Notes: generated by a model not told the origin, from the sequence alone. Positions 48,731 to 58,330 are shown, numbered from the stretch's first letter. The stretch is DNA of 64,000 nt from Candidatus Methanoliparum thermophilum (GCA_004212075.1 RXIF01000002.1:1-64000); one strand, 5' to 3'. Made by a program: numbers and translations.

Positions 48731-50137
48731 TTAATGTTTAAAACATCTTCGTCCGGTAAATACCATTGGAATCCCATACTCGTTAGCTGCATCTATTATC
48801 TCTTTATCCCTTATTGATCCGCCAGGCTGGATAATCGCTTTGAGTTTATATCTCTTTGCTACTACATCTATTGCATCTCTAAAGGGAAAAAATGCATCGC
48901 TTGCCATTATTGACCCATTTATTCTATCTTTTCCTTTATTAATGGCAATTCGTGAAGAATCTACACGAGAAGTCTGACCTCCACCGATTCCTACGGTCTT
49001 ATTATCTTTCACAAAGACTATAGCATTAGACCGTACCCATTTTACGCATTTAAATCCAAAGACCATTGTTTCAATATCTTCTTCAGACGGTCTCTTTTCT
49101 GTAACAACTCGCCAATCTTTATATTCCATCTTCTTTGTATCTCTATCCTGAATTATCAATCCATCGGATACGCTTCTAAACTCTAGATCTTCCTTTATCG
49201 ATGGTCTATCAATCCCTCTAACCTCCAGAAGGATCAAATTTTTCTTTTTACCAAGTATCTCTCTACTCTCGTCACTGAAAGATGGTGCTATAATAATCTC
49301 TAAAAACAATTTGGATAACTCTTCGGCCAAATCTTTATCCATTTCTCTGTTTATAGATACAATTCCTCCAAATGGTGAATCTGTATCGGTTTCAAAAGCA
49401 TCTTTCCATGCCTGTACCAGATTATTGGATGATGCTATACCTGTCGGTGTTGCATGTTTCATTATGACTACTGTCGGTTTATCAAACTCTTTAATGCATT
49501 CTATGGCATTGTTTGCATCCATAACGTTATTATACGAGAGTTTTTTACCTTGCAATTGTATAGCTGAAGATATAGATTCCGAAGATCCGTTGTTCGATAG
49601 ATAAAAGGCGGCATTCTGATGATAATTTTCACCGTACTTCAAGTCTTCCCGCTTCTCAAAACTCATGTTCAAAATATCGGGAAATTTATCATCATATATA
49701 ATCTTTGCAAGATGTATATCATATTTTATGGCATAATTCAATGCTTTTGCTGCAAGTCTTTTTCTAAACTTTAAATCGATCCTGTCGTCTTTCAGCCGTT
49801 CTACTACCTCATTGTAATCTTTTGGATCGACTATCGTTAGATGTTTTTCGTAACTTTTAGCTCCGTTGTTTATAAGTGATATAAGATTAGAATATCCTAG
49901 AAGTTCTTTATCATCTATTAAACTTATCGGTTTTAAATTTATCACGATAATATCTTCATCGATATCTGGATAGGATGATATATTAAGATTTTCTGTATTG
50001 ATTCCTTCTCTTATAAAAAATTCCGATCCTTCTTCATCCGATTTTACTAAAATACCAAATCTTAACAATGCTTTTGCAAAATCTACCAAACCTTCTTTGT
50101 TCCATGTCTTAATTAAAGCATTTTTGATCTGTACCAT
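48731..50137 (-). CDS. purH: PurH-type AICAR formyltransferase with reduced cyclohydrolase domain
   Basis: PurH adds the last formyl group of purine synthesis and closes the ring to IMP. Residues from about 158 are a full AICAR transformylase: DLKYGENYHQNAAFY, the catalytic KHATPTG, DSPFGGIVSINREMDKDLAE and the end QPGGSIRDKEIIDAANEYGI. The N-terminal domain is shorter. It lacks the STGGT loop (here KSDEEGSEF) and the KTLHP segment, though it keeps VINLKP and IVDPKDY. Total 468 against about 510-530. The cyclohydrolase step may be lost; archaea often use PurO for it. Confidence 0.85.
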   Translation of the reverse strand: MVQIKNALIKTWNKEGLVDFAKALLRFGILVKSDEEGSEFFIREGINTENLNISSYPDIDEDIIVINLKPISLIDDKELLGYSNLISLINNGAKSYEKHLTIVDPKDYNEVVERLKDDRIDLKFRKRLAAKALNYAIKYDIHLAKIIYDDKFPDILNMSFEKREDLKYGENYHQNAAFYLSNNGSSESISSAIQLQGKKLSYNNVMDANNAIECIKEFDKPTVVIMKHATPTGIASSNNLVQAWKDAFETDTDSPFGGIVSINREMDKDLAEELSKLFLEIIIAPSFSDESREILGKKKNLILLEVRGIDRPSIKEDLEFRSVSDGLIIQDRDTKKMEYKDWRVVTEKRPSEEDIETMVFGFKCVKWVRSNAIVFVKDNKTVGIGGGQTSRVDSSRIAINKGKDRINGSIMASDAFFPFRDAIDVVAKRYKLKAIIQPGGSIRDKEIIDAANEYGIPMVFTGRRCFKH

Positions 50138-50187
50138 CAGTTAATACGCTATCATACTTTTATTTAATCCTTTTGTCATGACAAAAT

Positions 50188-50197
50188 TTATAAATAG
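50188..50197 (+). promoter_or_regulatory. TATA box of the LLM oxidoreductase gene
   Basis: TTTATAAATA lies about 32 bases before ATG 50229. An AAAGAGG ribosome site (50214-50220) sits between them, so the 5' leader is very short. Confidence 0.5.
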
Positions 50198-50228
50198 CGA
50201 AATTTATCTTTAAAAAGAGGTTCATCAA

Positions 50229-51278
50229 ATGTCAAAAAGCATAAAGTTTGGTATTTATCTACCGATTCCAACAACACCCGTTGACAAACTTGTAAATATC
50301 GCCCGTATCAACGAAGAGGCAGGATTTGAATCGGTATGGGTTCCAGATCATATATTGTTCATGCCATCTGGCGATTTTGTTCCTGATGCATGGACATTTT
50401 TAAGCGCGGTTGCAGTTAAGACAGAGAATGCTTTACTTGGCACATGTGTCAGTGATCCTCATAGATTTCATCCAGCAGTTTTGGCACAAAAGGTAGCAAC
50501 GGTGGATCAGATATCGAAAGGCAGGGCAATTCTTGGTTTAGGTGCAGGAGAAAGTATGAATTTGGATCCTTTTGGTATAAAATGGGATAAACCTGTCTCT
50601 AGGTTAATAGAAGCAGTAAGAATAATAAGAAAATTTTGGTCTAGCGAACCTTTCGATTATGATGGCAAGTTTTGGAGATTGAAAGATGCTTTTCTACAGA
50701 TAAAGCCAGTTAGGGATAGGGTACCTATCTATTTTGCTGCAAACAGTACACGTATGCTAAAACTTACTGGAGAATTGGCTGATGGTTGGTTGCCTCTACC
50801 TTTAAGCCCAAAATTGTATAAAAATCGTCTAGAAATCATAAAAAAATCTGCTATTGATAAAGGCCGATCTATAGATGATATAGAACCAAACGCGTATTTA
50901 TACACCGCTATATCCGATGATCGGGAAGAGGCATACTCTGTTATAGATTCTATGAAGAGTCTTATCATTCCTCAACCGAGTATATTAAAAGATGCTGGTT
51001 ATGATATACCAGATGATCTATTATCCGCCAATTTTACTAAAATCTCACCAACAGATCAATCGCTTTTAGAGAAATATATAAAATATACAACGTTAATACC
51101 GACCAAGGCAGCCATAGAGTTCTCTATTACAGGAAACGTAGAAGATTGTATCAAGAAGATAGAATCATACAGAGATGCCGGTGTAAAACATCTCTCTTTA
51201 ATCAATATGGGTCCAAATCCTAAGCATACCTTGGAGATCTATAGCAAGGAGATCATTCCTCAATTCAAAGATGTTTAA
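50229..51278 (+). CDS. F420-dependent luciferase-like oxidoreductase (Mer-like)
   Basis: The 349-residue protein belongs to the bacterial-luciferase-like F420 enzymes. Visible parts: NEEAGFESVWVPDHILFMPS, RAILGLGAGESMNLDPFGI and VPIYFAANSTRMLKLTGELA. It is related to methylene-H4MPT reductase (Mer) but diverges from the typical Mer start KFGIEFVP and is about 20 residues longer. It could be a Mer replacement or another F420 enzyme such as an alcohol dehydrogenase type. Context (next to purH and aCPSF1) does not decide. Confidence 0.75.
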   Translation: MSKSIKFGIYLPIPTTPVDKLVNIARINEEAGFESVWVPDHILFMPSGDFVPDAWTFLSAVAVKTENALLGTCVSDPHRFHPAVLAQKVATVDQISKGRAILGLGAGESMNLDPFGIKWDKPVSRLIEAVRIIRKFWSSEPFDYDGKFWRLKDAFLQIKPVRDRVPIYFAANSTRMLKLTGELADGWLPLPLSPKLYKNRLEIIKKSAIDKGRSIDDIEPNAYLYTAISDDREEAYSVIDSMKSLIIPQPSILKDAGYDIPDDLLSANFTKISPTDQSLLEKYIKYTTLIPTKAAIEFSITGNVEDCIKKIESYRDAGVKHLSLINMGPNPKHTLEIYSKEIIPQFKDV

Positions 51279-51301
51279 ATTAAACTTTCAAAACTATCTG
51301 T

Positions 51302-53209
51302 TTATAACAGACGAACCGTTTCTAAATTTTTTGGTGCAATGGCTTCTATTTTGTATCTTTTATAGATGCTATTTGCGAAATCTATACATTTACTCTCTTC
51401 GCCATGAGTTACAAAAATCTGTTTGGGGTTTTGATTAAGATTTTTGATATATTCCATAAGTTGTTGCCGATCCGAATGTCCTGAAAACCCATCTACAGTC
51501 TGAATATTTAAATTTAACTTTATTACATCTGTCCTTCCATCAGAAGAGAGTGGAATCTCCTTCCATCCATTTTGAATTCTTTTTCCTAATGTTCCTTCTG
51601 CCTGATATCCGACAAAAATAAGCATATTCTTATCATTTTGGCCTAGATGTCTTAAATATTCCAATATTGGTCCCCCATTAAGCATACCTGATGTTGCAAG
51701 AATTATTCCCGGACCACTCTCCATTGCTTCATCTCTTTTACTTGCAGAATCTACCCTTATAAAACAATCGGATAGGAAAGGGTTTAGATCGTCGTGAAAT
51801 ATCATATTTCTCAGGTTACTATTGAGATATTCTGGATATGCAGTATGTATTGCAGTAGCTTCCCAGATCATCCCGTCAAGGTATATCGGCAACTTTTCTA
51901 TATTTTTGTTTCGTATAGCATTCTCTAACACTATCATAACTTCCTGGCTTCGCCCGACTGCAAAAGTAGGAATTAAAACTTTCCCGTTTTTGGCTGTTAC
52001 TTCGTTTACAAGCCCTTGCAACCTTTTCTCTGCCCATCTTCTCGATGGTTGTAAATCTTTTGATCCACCGTATGTTGACTCGATGATAAGCTGTTCTACT
52101 CTCGGAAAATTTACGGTTGCCGGATCGAATAAAAGCGTCTTTTCGTACTTCATATCTCCTGTAAATACTACATTACATAGTCCTGTCCCTATATGAAAAT
52201 GTACCGAGGCTGAACCTAGAATATGCCCAGCATTGTGTAAAGTTAGGTGCATGTCCGGTGCGATATCAGTTACTGAGCCATAGTTAATTGGTATTGTATG
52301 TTTTAAAGCCTCTCTAACCATTGCAGAATTGTACGGTATCTCTTTACCTTCTCTGGCAGAGACATCTATATAATCCAGTTGTAAAAGGGTCATTAAATCC
52401 CGTGTTGGATATGTCAAGTAGATAGGACCATCGTATCCATATTTGTATAATAAAGGAACCAACCCACTATGATCGAGATGAGCATGTGTAATCACAACAC
52501 CATCCAAGTCATTTAAAGGTGTGATCTCAGGTAAATTTAAGAAAGGGTAAGTATTATTTTCAGAATTAACGTTGATGCCACACTCTATCAAAATTTTTGT
52601 CTCCGGTGTTGATAAAAGATAGGCACATCTTCCGACCTCTCTACATCCACCTAAAAAAGTGATTCTAACCCACTTTTCTTTGGAAGTAATTTCTCTATGG
52701 ATGGAGTGCCCAACCCTCTTTAAAAAATCGCTTCTATCGTTACTTACAGATTTTAAAAAATCTCGCGTGTTTTTTATGATCTGCGACTCGATCGGTGGAA
52801 CACGTACTACTTTTGGAGACCAACCAACAATTCTTGATATCTCTCTTAACGTTGCCGCACGTTTACCTATCACCAATCCTGGTTTATATGCCTCAATTGT
52901 AACCTCTCCCTTCTCCGTATCAAAATAAAAATTCTTTACTTCTGCATCATCAGGTACGATACTTTTTATCTTTTCTATTGCACTTTCTGGATCTGTCAAA
53001 GCGTTTCTGTCTGGTCTAATTACCACTCTTTTCTTTAAATCTCTGGCTAAATTACGAATAATATTCTCGTTCTCGGCAAATATTTCCGGGCTAGATGTAT
53101 AAATTACTATATCCGGTCCTTCGTAATCTATCCCAGTTAAGCTAACAGAGTCTCCTATTATCTCTTTTATTTTATCAAATAAATCATCAAGCGTTTTATC
53201 GGTATTCAT
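51302..53209 (-). CDS. Beta-CASP ribonuclease aCPSF1
   Basis: aCPSF1 is an archaeal RNase with roles in transcription termination and RNA turnover. The 635-residue protein has two KH domains in the first 145 or so residues (VTIEAYKPGLVIGKRAATLR), the metallo-beta-lactamase motif VITHAHLDHSGLVPLLYKYG (HxHxDH at 242-247) and beta-CASP motifs with ATSGMLNGGPILEYLRHLG. The last metal His lies in DGFSGHSDRQQLMEYI and IFVTHGEE. Length is standard. It converges with the LLM gene. Confidence 0.95.
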   Translation of the reverse strand: MNTDKTLDDLFDKIKEIIGDSVSLTGIDYEGPDIVIYTSSPEIFAENENIIRNLARDLKKRVVIRPDRNALTDPESAIEKIKSIVPDDAEVKNFYFDTEKGEVTIEAYKPGLVIGKRAATLREISRIVGWSPKVVRVPPIESQIIKNTRDFLKSVSNDRSDFLKRVGHSIHREITSKEKWVRITFLGGCREVGRCAYLLSTPETKILIECGINVNSENNTYPFLNLPEITPLNDLDGVVITHAHLDHSGLVPLLYKYGYDGPIYLTYPTRDLMTLLQLDYIDVSAREGKEIPYNSAMVREALKHTIPINYGSVTDIAPDMHLTLHNAGHILGSASVHFHIGTGLCNVVFTGDMKYEKTLLFDPATVNFPRVEQLIIESTYGGSKDLQPSRRWAEKRLQGLVNEVTAKNGKVLIPTFAVGRSQEVMIVLENAIRNKNIEKLPIYLDGMIWEATAIHTAYPEYLNSNLRNMIFHDDLNPFLSDCFIRVDSASKRDEAMESGPGIILATSGMLNGGPILEYLRHLGQNDKNMLIFVGYQAEGTLGKRIQNGWKEIPLSSDGRTDVIKLNLNIQTVDGFSGHSDRQQLMEYIKNLNQNPKQIFVTHGEESKCIDFANSIYKRYKIEAIAPKNLETVRLL

Positions 53210-53331
53210 ACTAATTGATGTCTATTACTTCTTAATATCCGAAGATAAAAGTAACCAAATTCTAAATTCGAAGATATTACCAATGATTACAAAATATTAT
53301 AAAATTAATAAAATAGGAAGAACTATTTTTG

Positions 53332-53994
53332 TTAATAATAGTTTATATTAGATATTATATCCTTTATGACAGACTCATCTACTTTTTCGAGGCCTTTTTC
53401 CCCTCCAATCTTTACAACCTCTATATTTTCTCCTGATCCAGAATCTCTCCTTATCGCACCAAATATTGCTTTAACTACAAGTTCTACTCCATCATTCATA
53501 GAGATACCCTCTCTATACCCGCTCTCCAGGATGCCATATGCAATAGGAGAACCTGACCCTGTCGAAACGGCTTTTTTTTCCTCTATCATACCACCGACAG
53601 GATCTACAGAAAATAGATGAGAACCCGTTTGATCTACACCACCGATTATTAAATCTGCTATATACGGATAGTACCTGTTCTCGTTTAAAATATTAGAAAG
53701 AAGTGTTGAGATTGCTTTGATAGACATAGATGCCTTGTTTCTCATCTTATAAATATTAGCCTCTGCTCTTATAATCCTAACAATCCTTTGTGCATCTCCA
53801 ACGCCTCCGGCAGTAGTTATTCCAATTGTGTCATCTATCTTGTATATCTTTTGTGCATCTTTACTAGCAATAAAATTGCCTCTTGTCGCTCTCTTTTCAG
53901 AACCTAATACGATACCATCCTTGCATATTATCCCTGCTGTTGTTGTACCTTTAAAGATTTCCTTACTGTTATAATTCATCACTTTATCTAGCAC
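53332..53994 (-). CDS. psmB: Proteasome subunit beta
   Basis: The 220-residue precursor has a 16-residue propeptide ending in G before the catalytic Thr17 (FKGTTTAGIICKDGIVLGSE). LGSEKRATRGN supplies the conserved Lys region. The subunits form the proteolytic inner rings of the 20S particle in the cytoplasm. The alpha subunit gene is not in the window. Confidence 0.96.
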   Translation of the reverse strand: MLDKVMNYNSKEIFKGTTTAGIICKDGIVLGSEKRATRGNFIASKDAQKIYKIDDTIGITTAGGVGDAQRIVRIIRAEANIYKMRNKASMSIKAISTLLSNILNENRYYPYIADLIIGGVDQTGSHLFSVDPVGGMIEEKKAVSTGSGSPIAYGILESGYREGISMNDGVELVVKAIFGAIRRDSGSGENIEVVKIGGEKGLEKVDESVIKDIISNINYY

Positions 53995-54188
53995 CTCTTT
54001 TAAATAATGTGTTTAATTTAATAATATAATAAAACCAAGATAAGCTAACTAAAAAAATAAAAATGCTTAATAAGGTTATAATCTACCATTATATAAATAT
54101 ATGGGAAATATCGATATACCAGACTCAAATATTGACCTTAATCTATTATTAAAACAAATCTCTGAGACGCGGCGATTTATCCTTAAGA

Positions 54189-54365
54189 TTATTCCATATA
54201 AATGGCATCATTCGGACAGACATCTACGCAAGTTTCGCAATCTATACATTCGTCCTCATCAATTACAGCTTTTCCATTTTCGTTCATGGTTATCGCTTCT
54301 ACAGGACATTCATCTACGCATGTCTCACAACCTTCACACTTCTCTTCATCTACCTTTGCTGGCAT
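54189..54365 (-). CDS. Ferredoxin with two [4Fe-4S] clusters
   Basis: The 58-residue protein ([20 protein letters not shown] and onward) has two CxxCxxCxxxCP motifs: [12 protein letters not shown] and [12 protein letters not shown]. It is highly acidic and of classic clostridial-type size. It would carry electrons between cytoplasmic redox enzymes. It was found by reading the minus strand; longer plus-strand frames over it are shadows. The gene stands alone between psmB and dapB. Confidence 0.95.
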   Translation of the reverse strand: MPAKVDEEKCEGCETCVDECPVEAITMNENGKAVIDEDECIDCETCVDVCPNDAIYME

Positions 54366-54461
54366 TTTTTATATCACCTCGATAAGATAATCCCTATCTA
54401 TATTCTATATTTATATTTTTCTTATTTTGAATAATCATACAACGAATCTTAATATAAAATC

Positions 54462-55241
54462 TTATCTAAAAAAACCGAGGACGTCCGTCATCGAGTATAT
54501 CTTCTCATCCCTCTTAGTCTCAAATAGCCAATTTATCGATCGTATAACACCAGATGCAAATGCTTCTCTACTATGTGCTCGATGTGTTACCTCTAACCTC
54601 TCTCCATCTCCTCCAAAAAAGACTGTATGATCCCCAACAACATCGCCTAAACGGACGGAATGTATCCCTATCTCTTCGCCTCTTTCTGAAAAACCTTCTC
54701 TCCCATACTTTGGAACTTTTTTACCCGTTACATTACATAGTATATTATATATCTTATTAGCCGTTCCGCTTGGAGAATCTTTCTTGTATCTATGATGTAT
54801 CTCTACGATCTCGAAATCATATCCGTTAAGATATTTTGCAGCCTCTTCTATAATTCGCCAGAAGACATTAACCCCTATAGAAAAATTAGGTGATATCACC
54901 GCGGTAACTTTACCAGTTACGAGATTTGCTATCTCTTCTTCTTGTTCTTTAGAAAAACCAGTAGTACCAATTACAAGATTTTTTACTCCTTTTTCTATAG
55001 CTATTTTTATATTTCTGATTGTTGCATCAGGTGAGGTAAAATCCACATATACATCTGGTCTTAGGTACTTGAAGATATCTTTTATATTACTTGCATCTTT
55101 TATCTCGATATCATCTATTAAATTACCTACCCCGTTTATATCGACAGCTGCAACCAATTCTAAATTATCCTCCATCATAATGCTCTTACATACCTGAGAC
55201 CCCATTTTTCCGTTTGCACCACCTACCATCACTTTTATCAA
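54462..55241 (-). CDS. dapB: 4-hydroxy-tetrahydrodipicolinate reductase
   Basis: The second enzyme of the lysine branch. The 259-residue protein begins with a nucleotide loop MIKVMVGGANGKMGSQVCKS. It holds the substrate motif IVEIHHRYKKDSPSGTANKI and, near the C-terminus, VTHRAHSREAFASGVIRSIN. It lies six bases after the dapA stop on the same strand. Confidence 0.95.
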   Translation of the reverse strand: MIKVMVGGANGKMGSQVCKSIMMEDNLELVAAVDINGVGNLIDDIEIKDASNIKDIFKYLRPDVYVDFTSPDATIRNIKIAIEKGVKNLVIGTTGFSKEQEEEIANLVTGKVTAVISPNFSIGVNVFWRIIEEAAKYLNGYDFEIVEIHHRYKKDSPSGTANKIYNILCNVTGKKVPKYGREGFSERGEEIGIHSVRLGDVVGDHTVFFGGDGERLEVTHRAHSREAFASGVIRSINWLFETKRDEKIYSMTDVLGFFR

Positions 55242-55247
55242 GGTAGA

Positions 55248-56123
55248 TCATTCCTTTAAATATTTTTTCAAAATAGTTTTTAATATATCTTCATGTTCTT
55301 TTGATAAATTGGCGAGAGGAGGCCTTAAATTACCAGCAGCAAGCCCCATCATATTACATGCAGCTTTAATAGGTATCGGATTTGTCTCTATGAAGAGTGC
55401 TCTAAATAAAGGAGAAAGGTTGTAATGTATCTCTCTTGCTCTATCTATATCCCCTTTTATAAAAGAATCGTACATCTCTTTCAGCTTTCTCGGGATTATG
55501 TTTGCTGCAACGGATATAACACCTTTTCCGCCCAAAGATAAGATCGGTAATATCTGATCATCATTTCCGGATAAGAGATAGAACTCTTTATCCTGTGTTA
55601 ACTCTATAATCTGGGAGATCTGTGATATGTTGTTTGACGCTTCTTTTATACCATCAATCCCGTCTATATCAGCCAGTCTTGCTACCAAGTTTGGCGGCAT
55701 ATTCAATCCTGTTCTGGACGGAATGTTGTACATGATTATTGGAATATTGATCTTATCTGCTATGGCCTCAAAATGTTTTATAACTCCTGTTTCATTTGGT
55801 TTGTTATAATAAGGTGTAACGACCAGTACACCATCCGCCCCAACGTCTTCCGCATATAAGGATAGATCTATCGCCTCCTTCGTACTATTTGACCCAGTTC
55901 CTGCCAAAACAGGAACATGTGCTGTCTCTGTTGCTATTTTTATGACTTTTTTATGCTCATCGTGAGAAAGTGTTGCCGACTCTCCAGTGGTACCACAAGG
56001 AACTATTGCATCTATCTCATTTTTCTCAAGAAACTCGATATTACGTCTTAATCCTTCCTCATCAATCATATCATCTTTTGTGAACGGTGTTATCATTGCT
56101 GCTATGATACCTTCAAACCTCAT
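55248..56123 (-). CDS. dapA: 4-hydroxy-tetrahydrodipicolinate synthase
   Basis: Condenses pyruvate with aspartate semialdehyde. The protein (about 291 residues from MRFEGIIAAMITPF) has CGTTGESATLSHDEHKKVI, the catalytic Tyr in IIMYNIPSRTGLNMPP and the Schiff-base Lys in DGIKEASNN. A longer frame starts at 56132 (MNLMRFEG), but families begin near RFEG, so I take 56123. It overlaps the end of the S17e gene by 11 bases. S17e-dapA-dapB is a known order in methanogens. Confidence 0.95.
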   Translation of the reverse strand: MRFEGIIAAMITPFTKDDMIDEEGLRRNIEFLEKNEIDAIVPCGTTGESATLSHDEHKKVIKIATETAHVPVLAGTGSNSTKEAIDLSLYAEDVGADGVLVVTPYYNKPNETGVIKHFEAIADKINIPIIMYNIPSRTGLNMPPNLVARLADIDGIDGIKEASNNISQISQIIELTQDKEFYLLSGNDDQILPILSLGGKGVISVAANIIPRKLKEMYDSFIKGDIDRAREIHYNLSPLFRALFIETNPIPIKAACNMMGLAAGNLRPPLANLSKEHEDILKTILKKYLKE

Positions 56124-56337
56124 TAAATTCACTCCGTATCAATGGAGCTTTTTTGGATCTAACCCTCAAAATACGAGTTATACGTCCAGCTATCATATTC
56201 CTGATCTTTTTGCTTGTGATATCCGTAAATTCTTCAACTTTTTTTTTGTTATTTTCAAAATCTAACGTGAACTCTTTGTTGTATCTCTCTAAAAGGTCTT
56301 CTGCCAAAGTTTTAATCATTGTAGTTTTAACTGTCAT
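56113..56337 (-). CDS. rps17e: Ribosomal protein S17e
   Basis: The 74-residue protein has the pattern of S17e: KTTMIKTLAEDLLERYNKEF, then TLDFENNKKKVEEFTDITSK and KKIRNMIAGRITRILRVRSK. It is a small-subunit protein of archaea and eukaryotes. It is the first gene of the lysine unit and overlaps dapA. Confidence 0.95.
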   Translation of the reverse strand: MTVKTTMIKTLAEDLLERYNKEFTLDFENNKKKVEEFTDITSKKIRNMIAGRITRILRVRSKKAPLIRSEFNEV

Positions 56338-56382
56338 CTTTTCATGGCTTGATTTTAATAATATTTAAAATTGACTGAAGAT

Positions 56383-57723
56383 CTAAAGATTTTCTATTAT
56401 CTTTTTAATCTTTTCTACAACACTATAAGCCGACTCACCAAATATACGTATCATCGGTTCCTTTCCAACACCACCTTGATCGTATATTACGTCTGGGATA
56501 TGATTACCAAACTTTTTAATACTCTCTGATACACCCCATTCCATCGTACTCCTATTTTTTGGCTCGTTTTTTCTATCAAATTCTGCCATTGAGAGATTAA
56601 CTTTTCTGCATATGTCCAATAGATCCTCTGAAAATCTTATGTTTATAGCACTTCTTATCCTTTTATCGTATCTGTTAGCCGTTAAAATCATCCTTGCGAC
56701 ATGTTCGCTCGATCCGAAAGATATGCAACCATATCTAACCTTATTTTCATCTATTTTAGTTATCCTACCTTCTACAGCAGCTATATCATCTAAACTCTTT
56801 GGATAATGGATGGATAATCCAAAATTACTCCCAACTTCTGGAATAATAGTTCCTAACTTTTTTATGGATATTAGCTTATAGAAAGACTCTTTTAACTCTT
56901 GTAACGTGTTAAACCTATCAAAATCATCTAGAAGCCAGATAGTCTGATTTACAGATCCACCTTTTTCACCTATCATTCTAGATGCTTCGATAGATCGCTC
57001 TAAAAACCTTTTACTTATTTTTGCAGATTCTAATGGAGTATATCCCATAACAAGCAAGGACAACAACAGAGAAGAGTAAGTACAACCTGCACCATGTGTT
57101 CTACCTTCTATAAGATTACCTTTTATTTTTTCTAGATCTCCATCAAAATATATATCCGTACCATTTAAGTGCCCTCCTGTCACAATAACTATTTTAGCTC
57201 CTAAGTCAAAGATTTTTCGTGCAGCGATCTCTGCATCTTTCTCACATTTTATCTTAACACCGGCAATTTTTTCTGCTTCCATCTTATTAGGCGTTGCTAT
57301 CGTAGAGATTGGTAGAAGTAGATCTTGTAAGATCTTCTGTGCGTCATCGTCTATCAACCTTCCACCGGCTTCTGCAGTCATTACAGGATCTACTACAATA
57401 GGGATATCAAGATCTGACAGAAAAGATGCAACCAATTTTATTATCCCGCTAGAGTATAACATTCCTGTTTTTATCCCACAGATGTTTCCATCGGCAAATA
57501 CTGCGTTTAACTGGTCCAATACAAAATCTTCTGGGCATACAAGTATATTTTTAACACCACTAGAATTTTGTGCGGTTACTGCGGTTATTACAGTTGCAGA
57601 TGATATATTAAGCATCGAAAAAGTCTTTATATCTGCCTGGATTCCAGCACCACCGCTCGAATCTGACCCTGCTATGGATAAACACACTTTATCTTTATTC
57701 TTAAAAAGATCAAGATATTTCAT
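56383..57723 (-). CDS. thiDN: HMP-P kinase fused to thiamine-phosphate synthase (ThiD-ThiN)
   Basis: The 446-residue protein has a ThiD domain (about 1-260) that phosphorylates hydroxymethylpyrimidine phosphate: LSIAGSDSSGGAGIQADIKT, GICGIKTGMLYSSGII and RTHGAGCTYSSLLLSLLVMG. The C-terminal ThiN domain (about 275-446) joins it to the thiazole: IPEVGSNFGLSIHYPKSLDD and MEWGVSESIKKFGNHIPDVI. This fusion is the archaeal substitute for ThiE. The gene stands alone. Confidence 0.94.
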   Translation of the reverse strand: MKYLDLFKNKDKVCLSIAGSDSSGGAGIQADIKTFSMLNISSATVITAVTAQNSSGVKNILVCPEDFVLDQLNAVFADGNICGIKTGMLYSSGIIKLVASFLSDLDIPIVVDPVMTAEAGGRLIDDDAQKILQDLLLPISTIATPNKMEAEKIAGVKIKCEKDAEIAARKIFDLGAKIVIVTGGHLNGTDIYFDGDLEKIKGNLIEGRTHGAGCTYSSLLLSLLVMGYTPLESAKISKRFLERSIEASRMIGEKGGSVNQTIWLLDDFDRFNTLQELKESFYKLISIKKLGTIIPEVGSNFGLSIHYPKSLDDIAAVEGRITKIDENKVRYGCISFGSSEHVARMILTANRYDKRIRSAINIRFSEDLLDICRKVNLSMAEFDRKNEPKNRSTMEWGVSESIKKFGNHIPDVIYDQGGVGKEPMIRIFGESAYSVVEKIKKIIENL

Positions 57724-57776
57724 GGGTTATATAACCTCTTTGTATGTATATCATCAATATGCAGATATAAGGATAT

Positions 57777-58098
57777 TCATCTTGCTGATGCTTTGTGGAA
57801 TGACCTGTTGGGTTCTATCAAGGAGAATTTTAGCCTATAAAATTTCTTGTAAAATAAATCTGCCTCAGCATATATGTTAAAATTAAATATCTCAGGATGA
57901 ATTTTGTTCGCGATATACATCAATCCTAAGATCCATCTTGGACTACCAAAATCCCATCCTGGATAAATCTGATATATCTTTTTATCTCTAACTGCAGGCA
58001 CATCCAATTCATTCTTTATACAATACTCATAAAAATCGATGACCGAAGACGAGAACAACCCAGAGATAAAAATTATCTCTGGACTTAACTCAATAAAC
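57777..58098 (-). pseudogene. Remnant of a corrinoid/iron ABC binding protein
   Basis: The frame IELSPEIIFISGLFSSSVID is open from about 58098, but no start or N-terminal half exists. VPAVRDKKIYQIYPGWDFGS and PRWILGLMYIANKIHPEIFN are characteristic of the C-terminal lobe of BtuF/FhuD-like binding proteins. About 100 of about 350 residues remain, ending normally. No permease or ATPase is adjacent, so this is a leftover of a deleted transporter. Confidence 0.7.
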
Positions 58099-58222
58099 TA
58101 TCAGTTTATTCACACTGTATCCTTTTAGCAATAATAGTCATATCATGGATCATGATGGTGCAGAGCCTATACGTATATAAGCATCGAAAAAAGTTATGTG
58201 GATATCAATCTTTAATAAAAAA

Positions 58223-58330
58223 TCCCGCCTCCCGGATTTGAACCGGGAACATCGCGGTATCTGCGCGGTAATACACTATTATTGTGCAAACGTACTACAG
58301 CCGCGCACTCTACCATTGAGTTAAGGCGGG
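58223..58330 (-). tRNA. tRNA-Tyr (GTA) with 36-base intron
   Basis: CCCGCCT pairs with AGGCGGG (discriminator A), starting C1-G72 as in archaeal tRNA-Tyr. The T arm is CCCGG TTCAAAT CCGGG. The anticodon loop CTGTAG|A on stem CGCGG/CCGCG gives anticodon GTA. The loop is split after position 37 by an intron at 58259-58294. Confidence 0.9.

Noticed and set aside
54101-54390. Two plus-strand frames of 62 and 94 codons
   Set aside because: They overlap the antisense ferredoxin gene, which has two perfect four-cysteine motifs.
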